A stretch of 64,000 nucleotides of DNA from an uncultured Pelagibacteraceae bacterium (GCA_902566365.1 CACFIH010000002.1:94155-158154); one strand, 5' to 3'; shown: positions 36,320 through 46,290, counted from the first letter of the stretch. Translations and numbers: made by a program. Notes: generated from the letters alone by a model not told the origin.

Positions 36320-37033
36320 TCTTCGTTTTTTACCTAAACTTGCAAATACACCTGATAATATACGTGTTTCTTTATCAGATAAGTCCATTTTATAAAAAAT
36401 ATTTCTTAAGTTCTCTAACATTTTTGGTCTCTTTTCTTGAGGCCTAAAAAAATTAATTTCATCTAAATTTTTAACACAAAGACTAAACATTGATTGTATA
36501 TCTCTTTTGGTTGCTGATTTAACTTTTTTCGATTTATCAAAAGGAATATTTCTTAAACTAATAAAATTAGCAACATACTGAGCGATAATGATTAAACTAT
36601 GAGATAAATTAAGAGATTTAAAATTAGGGTTAGTGGATATTTGCAAAGTATAATTGGCGTAACTAATCTCATTATTTGATAAACCTGATGCCTCTGAACC
36701 AAACAAAAAACCAATTTTCTTCTTGAAATTTATCTTTTTTAAATCCTCTAAATTAATATGCTTTATATTTTTATTTCTAAATCTTGCCGAAGTAGCTATA
36801 ATAATATCAATTTTGCTAATAGCTTTTTCCAAACTTTCATACTTTTGACTTTGTTTAATGATATCTTTCGCGCCAACTGATGTAGCTAAAATTTTATCAT
36901 TTGGAAAAATAGGTTTAGGGTTAACCACAATTAATTTCTTAAAATTAAAGTTTTTAATTGCTCGAGCACAAGCACCAATATTTTCTGATAATTGTGGTTT
37001 ATGAAGAATAAATGAGATATTATTTTTACTCAT
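36308..37033 (-). CDS. trmJ: tRNA (cytidine/uridine-2'-O)-methyltransferase TrmJ-like
   Basis: This SPOUT enzyme of the SpoU class probably methylates ribose 32 of tRNA. The 241-residue product shows motif 1 'QLSENIGACARAIKNF', motif 2 'GFLFGSEASGLSNNEIS' and motif 3 'SLNLSHSLIIIAQYV', plus a C-terminal helical extension. Subtype assignment (TrmJ rather than TrmL) rests on that extension and length. It abuts cimA. Confidence 0.88.
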   Translation of the reverse strand: MSKNNISFILHKPQLSENIGACARAIKNFNFKKLIVVNPKPIFPNDKILATSVGAKDIIKQSQKYESLEKAISKIDIIIATSARFRNKNIKHINLEDLKKINFKKKIGFLFGSEASGLSNNEISYANYTLQISTNPNFKSLNLSHSLIIIAQYVANFISLRNIPFDKSKKVKSATKRDIQSMFSLCVKNLDEINFFRPQEKRPKMLENLRNIFYKMDLSDKETRILSGVFASLGKKRRLTK

Positions 37034-38635
37034 TTAATTGCTTGCTGGTGCATTATCTTTAAATAGTTTGTAATCTAGACTATCAATTAATGCTTTGAAA
37101 GAAGCATCAATAATGTTTGTTGATACGCCGATAGTAAACCAATTTTTTCCTTTAGAGTCTGTGCTTTCAATTGATACTCTAGTAACAGCTTCTGTACCTG
37201 TATTTAGAATTCTTACTTTATAATCAACTAATTTTAGATCTTTCAAATATTTTGAATATTTTGCAAGTCTATCAACATTTTGTCTAATAGCGTTATCTAA
37301 AGCATTAACTGGTCCATTTCCTTCTCCTTCACACATAATTTTTTCTCCATCAACTTCTAATTGAGCTTTTGCTGAAGAAACTATTTTACCAGATTTATTT
37401 TTTTTAACTGAAACGTCGTATTCATTAATTGATATATATCGTGGAATTTCTCCAATAATTCTTCTAGCCAACAATTCAAATGATGCATCAGCACCATCAT
37501 AACTATAACCAATGAATTCTCTATCTTTTACCTCATCTAATAATTTTTTAATTTTTGGATCATTTTCCTTAATATCAATTTTGATACTTTTTAATCTAGA
37601 AATAATATTTGATTTTCCTGATTGATCAGAGACAACAATATTTCTTGTGTTACCAACTTCCTCCGGATTAATATGTTCATAAGTTTTTGGATCTTTTTGA
37701 ACTGCAGATACGTGTAATCCTCCTTTATGTGAAAAAGCTGCTGCGCCTACATAAGGTAAATGTTGGTTAGGTTTTCTATTTAAAATTTCATCTAAAAGTC
37801 TTGAACAATCGGTTAGATTTTTTATGTTTTTTGATTTTATTCCGATTTCAAATTGAGATGAAAAATCTTTCTTTAAAAAAAATGTTGGTATTAATGACAT
37901 CAAGTTTGCATTTCCACATCTTTCACCCAACCCATTAATTGTACCTTGAATTTGTCGAACACCAGACAACACTGCTGCCAATGAATTAGCAACCGCATTA
38001 CCAGTGTCATTATGTGCATGAATACCTAAGTTTTTTCCTGGTACTACTTTTGTAACTTCACTTACTATCTGTGTAACTTCATGTGGAAGTGTACCTCCAT
38101 TTGTATCACACAGTATCACCCACCTAGCACCTTGATCGTAAGCAGCTTTAATACATGAAAGTGCATATTTTGGATTTGCTTTATAACCATCAAAAAAGTG
38201 TTCTGCATCGAATATAAATTCTTTTTTTGCTTTAACAAAATGTTTTGCACTCTCAGAAATATTATCTAAATTTTCTTCATTTGTTATTCCTAAAGCAACA
38301 TCGACATGAAAGTCCCAAGACTTACCAACTAAACATACTGCAGAGGTATTCGAGTTCATGAGTGCTGATAAACCAGTATCATTTTCTGCACTTCGTCCAG
38401 ACCTTTTTGTCATTCCAAAAGATGTTAGTTTTGAATTTTTAAAATCGTGTTTCTTTTGAAAAAATTCTGTATCTGTTAGGTTAGCTCCAGGCCATCCTGC
38501 TTCAATGTAATCAACACCTAAATTGTCCAAAGCTAAAGCAATTTTTTCTTTGTCCTCCAAAGAAAAATCGACTCCTTGCGTTTGAGCTCCATCTCTTAGA
38601 GTTGTATCAAATATGTATAATCTTTCTTTGCTCAT
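37034..38635 (-). CDS. cimA: (R)-citramalate synthase
   Basis: It condenses pyruvate and acetyl-CoA, giving a threonine-independent route to 2-oxobutyrate and isoleucine. The 533-residue HMGL-like TIM barrel starts 'LYIFDTTLRDGAQTQGVDFS' with 'HAHNDTGNAVANS' and 'INGLGERCGNANL', followed by a C-terminal regulatory LeuA-type allosteric domain (from about residue 390). The 'TQGVDFSLEDK' form and overall length favour CimA over 2-isopropylmalate synthase. It overlaps cysS by 4 nt. Confidence 0.9.
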   Translation of the reverse strand: MSKERLYIFDTTLRDGAQTQGVDFSLEDKEKIALALDNLGVDYIEAGWPGANLTDTEFFQKKHDFKNSKLTSFGMTKRSGRSAENDTGLSALMNSNTSAVCLVGKSWDFHVDVALGITNEENLDNISESAKHFVKAKKEFIFDAEHFFDGYKANPKYALSCIKAAYDQGARWVILCDTNGGTLPHEVTQIVSEVTKVVPGKNLGIHAHNDTGNAVANSLAAVLSGVRQIQGTINGLGERCGNANLMSLIPTFFLKKDFSSQFEIGIKSKNIKNLTDCSRLLDEILNRKPNQHLPYVGAAAFSHKGGLHVSAVQKDPKTYEHINPEEVGNTRNIVVSDQSGKSNIISRLKSIKIDIKENDPKIKKLLDEVKDREFIGYSYDGADASFELLARRIIGEIPRYISINEYDVSVKKNKSGKIVSSAKAQLEVDGEKIMCEGEGNGPVNALDNAIRQNVDRLAKYSKYLKDLKLVDYKVRILNTGTEAVTRVSIESTDSKGKNWFTIGVSTNIIDASFKALIDSLDYKLFKDNAPASN

Positions 38636-39975
38636 TTAAATTTCCAGAGTGTTTTACCATCTTTATCTTCTATTAAAACACCTTTGTCCAAGAGCTCATC
38701 TCTAATTCTATCAGCTTCTTTATAGTTCTTATTTTCTCTAGCTTTGTCTCTTAAACTAAGCATATTTTCAATTTCAGATTCGGTTATAGATACTCTTTTC
38801 TTTTTAAATTCATTCCATTGCTCACTAGTTTCATTCATCAAACCAATAAATTTGCATGCTGAAACAAATAGGTCTTTGTTTTCACCTTTGTTAGCTTTTT
38901 CGAATAACTTGTGAAGGTTGGCTATATATCCAGGTGTGTTCAAATCCTCATAAAGTGGTTTTAGAATTTCGTCTGAAACTTTGACAGATTTAATATCAGA
39001 TGAATATACTTTATACCACTTATCTAAAGTACTTTCACAATCACTTAATAATTTATCGTTCCAATCTAATGGTTGTTTATAGTGTGCACTCATTAAAGCC
39101 AATCTAATTATTTGGCCGCTAATTTTATTTCTAAAATCTTTTATTTTAAGAATGTTACCTTGTGACTTAGCCATTTTTTCATTAGACATAGTAATAAAAG
39201 CATTGTGGATCCAATAATTTGCAAAAACTTTCGTATCATTAGCACATCTAGATTGGGCTATTTCATTTTCATGATGTGGAAAAATTAGGTCTATACCTCC
39301 GCCATGAATATCAAATTCATTACCTAAGAATTTTTTTGACATTGCAGAACACTCTAAATGCCAACCTGGTCTACCTTTGCCCCAAGGAGAATCCCATGAG
39401 GGCTCATCCTTATTAGATGGCTTCCATAATACAAAATCTTCTGAATTTTTTTTATTTTCACTAATTTCTACTCTAGACCCAGCGACTAAATCCTCTAAAT
39501 TTTTATTTGATAATTTTCCATAATCAGAAAATTTTTTAACTTCAAAATAAACATGCTTTTTATTTTCATATGCGAATCCTTTTTTGATTAAATCATTTAT
39601 CATTTTAATCATCAGCTCAATATGTTCAGTTGCTTTTGGCTGATAAGTAGGATTTTCACAATTCAAAAACTCACAATCTTTTAAAAAACTTAAAGATACT
39701 TTTTCTGTAAGTTCTTTTGTAGAAATTTTTTGTTCTTTTGAGGATTTGATTATTTTATCATCAATATCAGTTATGTTTCTCACATATGTTACTGAGGGAA
39801 ATTCATTTTTTAATAATTTAAATAAAATATCAAAAATTACTAAAGGTCTTGCATTTCCTATATGAGGATCATCATAAACTGTAGGTCCACAAACATACAT
39901 TCCAACATTTTTTTTTTCTTTTGGAACAAAGCGTTCTTTTTTATTACTTAAATTATTTGTTAAAAAAATATCCAT
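38632..39975 (-). CDS. cysS: Cysteinyl-tRNA synthetase
   Basis: This class I synthetase has 447 residues. The HIGH-type motif is 'DDPHIGNARPLVIFD' and the KMSKS-type motif 'EKMAKSQGN'. The zinc-site residues are in 'GMYVCGPTVY', 'WHLECSAM' and 'HHENEIAQS'. It overlaps cimA by 4 nt, so one transcript is likely. Confidence 0.97.
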   Translation of the reverse strand: MDIFLTNNLSNKKERFVPKEKKNVGMYVCGPTVYDDPHIGNARPLVIFDILFKLLKNEFPSVTYVRNITDIDDKIIKSSKEQKISTKELTEKVSLSFLKDCEFLNCENPTYQPKATEHIELMIKMINDLIKKGFAYENKKHVYFEVKKFSDYGKLSNKNLEDLVAGSRVEISENKKNSEDFVLWKPSNKDEPSWDSPWGKGRPGWHLECSAMSKKFLGNEFDIHGGGIDLIFPHHENEIAQSRCANDTKVFANYWIHNAFITMSNEKMAKSQGNILKIKDFRNKISGQIIRLALMSAHYKQPLDWNDKLLSDCESTLDKWYKVYSSDIKSVKVSDEILKPLYEDLNTPGYIANLHKLFEKANKGENKDLFVSACKFIGLMNETSEQWNEFKKKRVSITESEIENMLSLRDKARENKNYKEADRIRDELLDKGVLIEDKDGKTLWKFK

Positions 39976-40026
39976 ATCATTTGATTAAGAAATATACCTT
40001 ATTTGATGATTTGTTAATCTAATTGA

Positions 40027-40764
40027 TTAACTAGGAATCTTGCAAACTGGAATCGGCTCCATTTTATGCAAGTTTTGATTTCGAATTTTTTCGTATTGTT
40101 CTCTGTGAGGCGAATTTGGGTTGCCCATTGCATCTTCAAGTTCTGAATAATTGAAACCCAATTGGCCCTCATCTGTTCTTCCATCATCCCACAAACCATC
40201 AGTTGGTGGAGCATCGATAATTTCTTTTATTATTCCTAGTTCTTTACCAAGTTCCCATACTTCAGTTTTATTACAATCAGCTATAGGAGATATGTCAACA
40301 CCACCATCTCCATATTTTGTATAAAAACCTACTCCAAAATCCTCTACTTTATTTCCTGTTCCAACTACAATACCTTTGTTTGCTGCTGCAACTTGATAAA
40401 GAGTAGTCATTCTAAGTCTAGCTCTAGAGTTAGCGAAACCGTGCTCATCATCAAATTTATTCAGTGTTGTTGAAAATGTTTCAAAAAGTTTATCTAAACT
40501 TAAAGTATACGCTTCAACATTTTTAAAATTTCTAACCAACCATTGTTGATGCTTCAAACTAAGATCATGTTGATTTTCTTTTTGTTTAATCGGCATTGTT
40601 AAAACAATAGTTTTAATTCCAGTCATCGCACTCAGAGTGCTTGAAACAGATGAGTCTATACCACCAGATATCCCAATGACTAATGATTGTGCCTTGTTAG
40701 GCATTTGATCAACATATGTTTTGATCCAATTTGAGATAAATTTTACTTTTTCTGATGGTTTCAT
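40027..40764 (-). CDS. nadE: NAD synthetase, ammonia-dependent type
   Basis: It amidates deamido-NAD. The 245-residue product has the ATP pyrophosphatase P-loop 'VIGISGGIDSSVSSTL', plus 'GTGNKVEDFGVGFYTKYGDGGVDISPI' and 'DEGQLGFNYSELEDAM'. The glutaminase domain of the larger NadE type is missing, so free ammonia is the predicted nitrogen donor. It lies 39 nt after the DAHP synthase gene. Confidence 0.93.
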   Translation of the reverse strand: MKPSEKVKFISNWIKTYVDQMPNKAQSLVIGISGGIDSSVSSTLSAMTGIKTIVLTMPIKQKENQHDLSLKHQQWLVRNFKNVEAYTLSLDKLFETFSTTLNKFDDEHGFANSRARLRMTTLYQVAAANKGIVVGTGNKVEDFGVGFYTKYGDGGVDISPIADCNKTEVWELGKELGIIKEIIDAPPTDGLWDDGRTDEGQLGFNYSELEDAMGNPNSPHREQYEKIRNQNLHKMEPIPVCKIPS

Positions 40765-40803
40765 TTAAAAATATTTAACTATCTTAAATTTTTATGCAAT
40801 AGC

Positions 40804-42183
40804 TTAAGATGCCGCTTGAATAGCATTTTTAGAATAACTGGTATTCTTTTTAATCTCATCAGAAATTAAAAAGGCTAACTCTAAAGCCTGATCCGAATTC
40901 AATCTAGGGTCACAATGAGTATGGTATCTACTTGATAAATCAGTATCGGAAATTTTTCTAGCTCCACCTGTGCACTCTGTCACATCTTGACCAGTCATTT
41001 CAACATGTAAACCACCTGCGTAAGATCCCTCAGACTGATGAACACCAAAAACATTTTTGACCTCGTTAACTACATTATTAAATGGTCTCGTTTTAAAACC
41101 CGTAGTTGATACAATTGTATTTCCATGCATTGGATCACATGACCAGATAACATTAAGACCTTCTTTTTTAATTCGTCTTATTAATTTTGGTAAAAACTTA
41201 TCTACATTTTGATGACCAAATCTTGAAATTAAAGTTATTTTACCTTTTTCATTTTTTGGATTTAATACTTCACAAATTTTTGCAATTTCCTCAGGTTTAG
41301 AGGTTGGGCCACACTTTATTCCAATCGGATTTTCTATTCCTCTACAAAATTCAACATGTCCGCCATCTAATTGTCTTGTTCTATCACCAATCCAAACAAA
41401 ATGCGCAGATGTATCATGATATTCACCAGTTGTAGAATCTACCCTGGTCATGCTCTCTTCAAATGGTAAATGCAATGCCTCATGTGATGTCCAGAAATTT
41501 ACAGTATATAATCTATTATTAAAGTCTGAAGTTATTCCGCACGCTTCCATAAAAGCTAAAGCATCGGCAATTTTATCCTCTAAGTCTTTAAATTTTTTAG
41601 CTTGAGGACTTTTTTTAATATAATCTAAGTTCCATAAATGAACCTTATTCAGATCTGCAAAACCACCTTTTGAAAATGCTCTTAAAAGGTTAAGTGTTGA
41701 AGCTGATTGAGAATATGCTTTGAACATTCTTTTTGGGTCAGGTCTTCTAGCTTTTTCATTAAAGTCAATTGAATTTATGTTATCACCTAAATAACTTGGT
41801 AATTCTAAATCACCTTGTTTTTCTGTTGGAGCACTTCTTGGTTTAGAAAACTGTCCAGCAATTCTTCCAAGTTTTACAATTGGTAAAGATGCCGAGTATG
41901 TCATCACCAAAGCCATTTGAAGAATTACTTTAAAAGTATCCCTTATGTTGTCAGGATGAAATTCTGCGAAACTTTCGGCACAGTCACCACCCTGCAATAA
42001 AAAAGCTTTACCATCAACTACTTTAGATAATTGATCTTTTAAATGTCTAGTCTCACCTGCAAATACAAGTGGTGGAAATGTTTTTAATTTGTTTAAAACA
42101 CTATTAAGCTCCCTCTCATCACCATAAGTCGGTATATGTTTTACAGGATACTTTCTCCAGCTATTTACTTTCCAATTTTTCAT
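40804..42183 (-). CDS. Class II 3-deoxy-7-phosphoheptulonate (DAHP) synthase
   Basis: This is the first enzyme of the shikimate pathway. The 459-residue protein is the plant/actinobacterial-type (class II) fold with 'FLLQGGDCAESFAEF', 'NPIGIKCGPTSKPEEI', 'VIWSCDPMHGNT' and 'GSYAGGLHVEMTGQDVTECTGG'. Start: the track's first codon is a TTG at 42189; the ATG at 42183 (MKNWKVNSW) is preferred. No class I AroF/G/H is in the window. Confidence 0.93.
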   Translation of the reverse strand: MKNWKVNSWRKYPVKHIPTYGDERELNSVLNKLKTFPPLVFAGETRHLKDQLSKVVDGKAFLLQGGDCAESFAEFHPDNIRDTFKVILQMALVMTYSASLPIVKLGRIAGQFSKPRSAPTEKQGDLELPSYLGDNINSIDFNEKARRPDPKRMFKAYSQSASTLNLLRAFSKGGFADLNKVHLWNLDYIKKSPQAKKFKDLEDKIADALAFMEACGITSDFNNRLYTVNFWTSHEALHLPFEESMTRVDSTTGEYHDTSAHFVWIGDRTRQLDGGHVEFCRGIENPIGIKCGPTSKPEEIAKICEVLNPKNEKGKITLISRFGHQNVDKFLPKLIRRIKKEGLNVIWSCDPMHGNTIVSTTGFKTRPFNNVVNEVKNVFGVHQSEGSYAGGLHVEMTGQDVTECTGGARKISDTDLSSRYHTHCDPRLNSDQALELAFLISDEIKKNTSYSKNAIQAAS

Positions 42184-42283
42184 ATTCAACCAAGGATTGT
42201 TGTATCAGAGTTTTAAAGTTTTTCAATAGAGTAGCTTTAAAAATAGAATAATTCATAATACCATAAAATATAATTAAAGAATT

Positions 42284-42691
42284 ATGAAAAAAAAATTTTT
42301 AAATTTAAGCTTATTTAGCGCTTTTTTAATCATACTAGCAAATCCAGTTTTAAGTGAAATGAAATTTGTCGTTCAAAATGAATCTAAGTCAAATTTTTAT
42401 GTAGATTTTGAAACAATTAAAAAAAAATCAGGTTATGTCTATTATTGGAGTTTAACTGACTATTCTAAAAGGAAGCCATCTGGAACAAAATCAATTAAGG
42501 CTTTTTTTGAATTAGATTGTAGCTTGATGAGATATAAATTTTTAACAGATCATGCATATGACGGTCCAATGGGAACTGGAACTGTAAAAATTAATAATAA
42601 ACCTGATATAGACTGGAACTATCATTCTCCCGGATCAGCCGGATACTACGTTAATGAAACCGTATGTAAGTATGCAGATAGCTTTTATTAA
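42284..42691 (+). CDS. Secreted protein, surface-adhesin-E-like
   Basis: The 135-residue product has signal peptide MKKKFLNLSLFSAFLIILANPVLS. The mature beta-rich domain has 'YVYYWSLTDYSKRKPSG', 'SIKAFFELDC' and a C-terminal 'NETVCKYA'. This is the pattern of small periplasmic proteins resembling the surface-adhesin E domain: a Trp-containing strand, then two paired cysteines. The match is from memory of the pattern only. It converges on the next secreted gene with 6 nt between stops. Confidence 0.65.
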   Translation: MKKKFLNLSLFSAFLIILANPVLSEMKFVVQNESKSNFYVDFETIKKKSGYVYYWSLTDYSKRKPSGTKSIKAFFELDCSLMRYKFLTDHAYDGPMGTGTVKINNKPDIDWNYHSPGSAGYYVNETVCKYADSFY

Positions 42692-42697
42692 TCAGAA

Positions 42698-43033
42698 TTA
42701 AAGTTGATTATTATAAACATAATCAGCAGCTTGATATAATTCATCTAAAGGCTTAGCTTCACATCGATTTAATACAGCATAAAACAATGAGTCTTTGTGA
42801 ACATTTTTTAATCTTGAGTTCGAGGAAGGTTTGTTATCGTCTAGACCACTCATGTAACCTTGTATCCAGGCAGTATACATCATTTGTACCCATTCGATAT
42901 TCTGTTGTTGTCCTTCTTTAACTGTTGTTATTACTGAGCCACAGGAATTAGCCCCTAAACCTTTAATATATCCAGCATTTGCATTGATTACAAAAAAAGT
43001 AAAAAATATAGAAAGTAATATTTTAAATCTCAT
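42698..43033 (-). CDS. Small secreted protein (possible Rap1a/HdeA-like helical fold)
   Basis: The 111-residue product has a signal peptide (MRFKILLSIFFTFFVINANA). The mature helical protein has two cysteines ('NSCGSVI' and 'NRCEAKP') and 'MYTAWIQGYMSGLDD', a W-x-x-G-Y-x-S-G pattern seen in small periplasmic helical proteins of the Rap1a/HdeA type. That resemblance is weak. It lies 14 nt after glmS and is probably cotranscribed. Confidence 0.6.
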   Translation of the reverse strand: MRFKILLSIFFTFFVINANAGYIKGLGANSCGSVITTVKEGQQQNIEWVQMMYTAWIQGYMSGLDDNKPSSNSRLKNVHKDSLFYAVLNRCEAKPLDELYQAADYVYNNQL

Positions 43034-43047
43034 TTATTAGATTAAAT

Positions 43048-44868
43048 CTATTCTACTGTAACTGATTTTGCAAGATTTCTAGGTTTATCTATATCATAAC
43101 CTTTTTTAAGCGCAGAATAATAGGCAAGTTTTTGTAGTGGAATTGTTAACAAAAAAGGTAAAAGGTCTTCATTAGTGCTTTCAACCTCTATTGTTTCCCA
43201 AATATTTTCAGAAAAAATTTCATCTTTACTTTTATTTGTTATTAATAAAACTTTTGCACCTCTAGCTATAACTTCCTGCATATTAGATATTGTTTTTTTG
43301 TAATAATTATCCCTTGGTGCTAAAACAACTACTGGCATACCCTCTTCTATTAATGCTAAAGGTCCATGCTTCATTTCACCTGCTGGGTATCCTTCAGCGT
43401 GAATATAAGATAACTCTTTTAGTTTTAATGCTCCCTCTAGAGCAATAGGGTAAGAAAAACCTCTTCCTAAAAACATAGATCCTTTAGCTTCGTTAAATGT
43501 ATTTGAGATATTTTGAATTTTATTGTCTGTTTGTAAGGTTTGTTTAACAAGGTTTGGTAAATTTTTTAAATCTTTCAATTTTTCTAAAAAAGCCTTTTCG
43601 CTTATATCTTTTCTTAATAACCCAAGTTTTAAAGTTAAAATATAAAGTATTAATATTTGACCTAAAAAAGCTTTTGTGGAAGCGACACCTATTTCTGTCC
43701 CACAATGAATAGGTAAAACGAAATCTGAGTCACGCGATATTGAACTTTCTATGACATTAACAACAGCGCAAGTCTTCATGCCATTTTTTTTACACAAATC
43801 TAGTGCTGCATAAGTATCAGCTGTTTCGCCTGATTGTGAAACAAATATATATAAAGTTTCTTTTTTAAATCTATTTTTTCTATATCTAAACTCAGATGCA
43901 ATATCCACACTTACATCTAATGATGTTAATTGTTCAAACCAATATTTACTCATCAAACATGAATGATAAGCTGTGCCACAACCTATTAATGTTATTGAGG
44001 ATATATCTTTAGTTTTCCAGGGAAAATTATAGATATTTATATCATTATTTGCAGTATCTAAATATTCATTAATTCCGTTTTTTATGGTAGTTGGCTGCTC
44101 CTCAATTTCTTTTGCCATAAAATGTTTGTAATCACCCTTATCATATTTTTGATCTTCAGAGGATAATTCTAAAACTTTCTTGTTGATCTTTTTTCCCTCT
44201 TCATCAAAAAATTCTACGTGAGTTTTTTTAATTACACAAAATTCTCCATCATTAAGATATGTAATCTTATTAGTCATTGATTTAAGAGCATAAGAGTCAG
44301 AACCCAAATAATTTTCATTAGGTCCATATCCAACTGCTAAAGGTGAACCCCTTCTAGCACCAACAATTAAGTCAGGTTGATCCTTAAATAAGACTCCAAG
44401 GGCAAAACTTCCGTGTAATGATTTAAGAGTTTTTTTAATTGAATTAACAATATTATCACTTTTCAAATTTTCTGTTATTAAATGGACTATTACCTCAGTA
44501 TCTGTTTGTGATTTAAACTTATGACCTTTTCCTACTAGAAATTTTTTTAATAAAGTAGAATTTTCAATAATTCCATTATGAACTACTGAAACATTTTGAG
44601 ATGAATGAGGATGTGCATTGATACTATTTGGTAATCCATGCGTTGCCCATCTCACATGACCGATACCAATGGTTCCTTCCATATCTTTAACCAAAGAGTT
44701 TTTTTCAAGAATGTCTACTCTGCCTTCAGATTTTACTTCATTGATTAACCCACTTGAAAGTGTAGCAATGCCAGCAGAGTCATAACCCCTATATTCTAAT
44801 TTTTTTAAGGAATCTATAATTGTTGCTGAAACAGGTTTATAGCTATTAATTCCAATTATTCCACACAT
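43048..44868 (-). CDS. glmS: Glutamine-fructose-6-phosphate aminotransferase
   Basis: It makes glucosamine-6-phosphate for peptidoglycan and LPS. The 606-residue product has an N-terminal Ntn glutaminase with Cys2 nucleophile (MCGIIGI), 'GHVRWATHG' and 'HPHSSQNVSVVHNGII', then two SIS domains ('LIGCGTAYHSC', 'SQSGETADT', 'HAEGYPAGEMKHGPLALI'). The C-terminus is the usual 'LAKSVTVE'. No glmS ribozyme is seen upstream, where only 2 nt separate it from the GlmU-like gene. Confidence 0.98.
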   Translation of the reverse strand: MCGIIGINSYKPVSATIIDSLKKLEYRGYDSAGIATLSSGLINEVKSEGRVDILEKNSLVKDMEGTIGIGHVRWATHGLPNSINAHPHSSQNVSVVHNGIIENSTLLKKFLVGKGHKFKSQTDTEVIVHLITENLKSDNIVNSIKKTLKSLHGSFALGVLFKDQPDLIVGARRGSPLAVGYGPNENYLGSDSYALKSMTNKITYLNDGEFCVIKKTHVEFFDEEGKKINKKVLELSSEDQKYDKGDYKHFMAKEIEEQPTTIKNGINEYLDTANNDINIYNFPWKTKDISSITLIGCGTAYHSCLMSKYWFEQLTSLDVSVDIASEFRYRKNRFKKETLYIFVSQSGETADTYAALDLCKKNGMKTCAVVNVIESSISRDSDFVLPIHCGTEIGVASTKAFLGQILILYILTLKLGLLRKDISEKAFLEKLKDLKNLPNLVKQTLQTDNKIQNISNTFNEAKGSMFLGRGFSYPIALEGALKLKELSYIHAEGYPAGEMKHGPLALIEEGMPVVVLAPRDNYYKKTISNMQEVIARGAKVLLITNKSKDEIFSENIWETIEVESTNEDLLPFLLTIPLQKLAYYSALKKGYDIDKPRNLAKSVTVE

Positions 44869-44870
44869 AA

Positions 44871-45494
44871 CTATTTTGACTTTCTTTTATAATTTTTAAT
44901 TTCAGTTTGTAAACTTCTAGTAAGTGCTAAAGATTTTTGACGAACTTTTTTTGTAATTACAGAACCTGCTCCAATTACACTATCCTTCTCAAGTATTATT
45001 GGTGCTACTAAAGATGAATTTGATCCTACAAATACATGATCTTTAATTCTAGTTTTATTTTTTTTAATTCCATCATAATTACAAGTTATAGTTCCTGCTC
45101 CAATGTTGACTGATTTACCAATCAAACTATCACCAATATAAGACAAATGATTAATTTTAGATTTTTTTCCAACTATACTTTTTTTAATTTCAACAAAATT
45201 TCCAATTTTAGATCCTTCCTTTAATGTTACGCCAGGTCTAACTCTTGCATAAGGTCCAATTTCAACTTTATTTTCTATCCTACAATTTTCAAGATGTGAA
45301 AATGATTTGATAATTACATTATTTCCTATTTTAACTTTTGTTCCAAAAACTACATAAGGTTCAATGGTTACATTTTTTCCTATCTTTGTATCTTTTGAAA
45401 AATAAATTGTCTCAGGACCAACCATTTTAACTCCTAACTTTAAAAATTTACTTCTAAGGTTGGTCTGAAGTTTTTGTAAATCTAACTGTTTCAT
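44871..45494 (-). CDS. glmU: Stand-alone GlmU C-terminal domain (glucosamine-1-phosphate N-acetyltransferase)
   Basis: The 207-residue left-handed beta-helix protein corresponds only to the acetyltransferase half of GlmU. It starts at the linker helix ('LDLQKLQTNLRSKFLKLGV'). Active-site regions are intact: 'YARVRPGVTLKEGSKIGNFVEIKKS', 'INHLSYIGDSLIG', 'NIGAGTITCNYDGIKKNKT' and 'VFVGSNSSLVAPI'. The uridyltransferase half (with the L-x-A-G-x-G-T-R-M signature) is absent, and the upstream 71 nt hold no remnant. Placement next to glmS supports a UDP-GlcNAc pathway role. Confidence 0.85.
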   Translation of the reverse strand: MKQLDLQKLQTNLRSKFLKLGVKMVGPETIYFSKDTKIGKNVTIEPYVVFGTKVKIGNNVIIKSFSHLENCRIENKVEIGPYARVRPGVTLKEGSKIGNFVEIKKSIVGKKSKINHLSYIGDSLIGKSVNIGAGTITCNYDGIKKNKTRIKDHVFVGSNSSLVAPIILEKDSVIGAGSVITKKVRQKSLALTRSLQTEIKNYKRKSK

Positions 45495-45565
45495 CTATGA
45501 AATTCTTTATATTAAGTATATATGTTTATTAATTCACAAAATATTTCTTAAAAATACTTTTTATT

Positions 45566-46249
45566 ATGAAGCAAAAATTTACAATACTTTTTGATTTAGA
45601 TGGAACTTTAGTAGATACAGCGCCAGATTTAATGCGTGCTCACAACCATGTAATGAGAAAATTTGGTTTTCCAACAAAATCAACAGGCGAAATAAGAAAT
45701 CTCGTCGGTCAAGGTGCTGGAGCAATGCTAGGAAGATCTATTTGGGGACAGGCTAAAAAAGAATTTGGAAAAGTTCAAGATGAAAAAATAAAAAAAGAAA
45801 TGGTGAAAGATTTTGTAGATTTTTATGGAAAAAATATTGTAAATGAAAGCAAACTAATAAATGGTGTAAAAGATTTTTTGATTTGGTCTAAAGACAACAA
45901 TATTTCCATGGCAGTTTGCACTAACAAACAGGAACATTTGGCAATCGATCTTTTAAAAAAAATTGGCATATATGATTTTTTCGAGTATGTAGCAGGTCAC
46001 AATACATTTGATTATTGTAAACCTGATCCTAGACATTTAACGTCTGTAGTTGAAATTTTAGATGGGGATCTTAAAAAAACTTTGATGATAGGTGATAGTG
46101 AAACAGATGCAAACGCGGCAAAGGCTGCGGGAATTCCAGTTATTTTACTTGAAGATGGTTATACAGAAAAAAATATAACTGAAATTTACCATAATCACTT
46201 AATAAAGGACTTCATTGGTATTGAAAAAATCGTAACAAAATATCTTTAA
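45566..46249 (+). CDS. gph: Phosphoglycolate phosphatase-like HAD hydrolase
   Basis: The 227-residue HAD hydrolase has motif I 'FDLDGTLVDTAPDL', motif II 'VCTNKQ', motif III Lys in 'DYCKPDPRHL', and motif IV 'LMIGDSETDANAAKAAG'. This is the Gph layout with a helical cap after motif I. Phosphoglycolate is the likely substrate; related small phosphatases have overlapping specificity. It is divergent from the GlmU-like gene. Confidence 0.85.
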   Translation: MKQKFTILFDLDGTLVDTAPDLMRAHNHVMRKFGFPTKSTGEIRNLVGQGAGAMLGRSIWGQAKKEFGKVQDEKIKKEMVKDFVDFYGKNIVNESKLINGVKDFLIWSKDNNISMAVCTNKQEHLAIDLLKKIGIYDFFEYVAGHNTFDYCKPDPRHLTSVVEILDGDLKKTLMIGDSETDANAAKAAGIPVILLEDGYTEKNITEIYHNHLIKDFIGIEKIVTKYL

Positions 46250-46290
46250 TATTGATTATTTTTTTTTAACTATTAGAACAGTTTTCAACT

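Noticed and set aside
42869-43048. glmS ribozyme or glycine-type riboswitch near glmS
   Set aside because: Only 2 nt separate glmS from its upstream neighbour, leaving no room for an RNA element, and the downstream side is coding.
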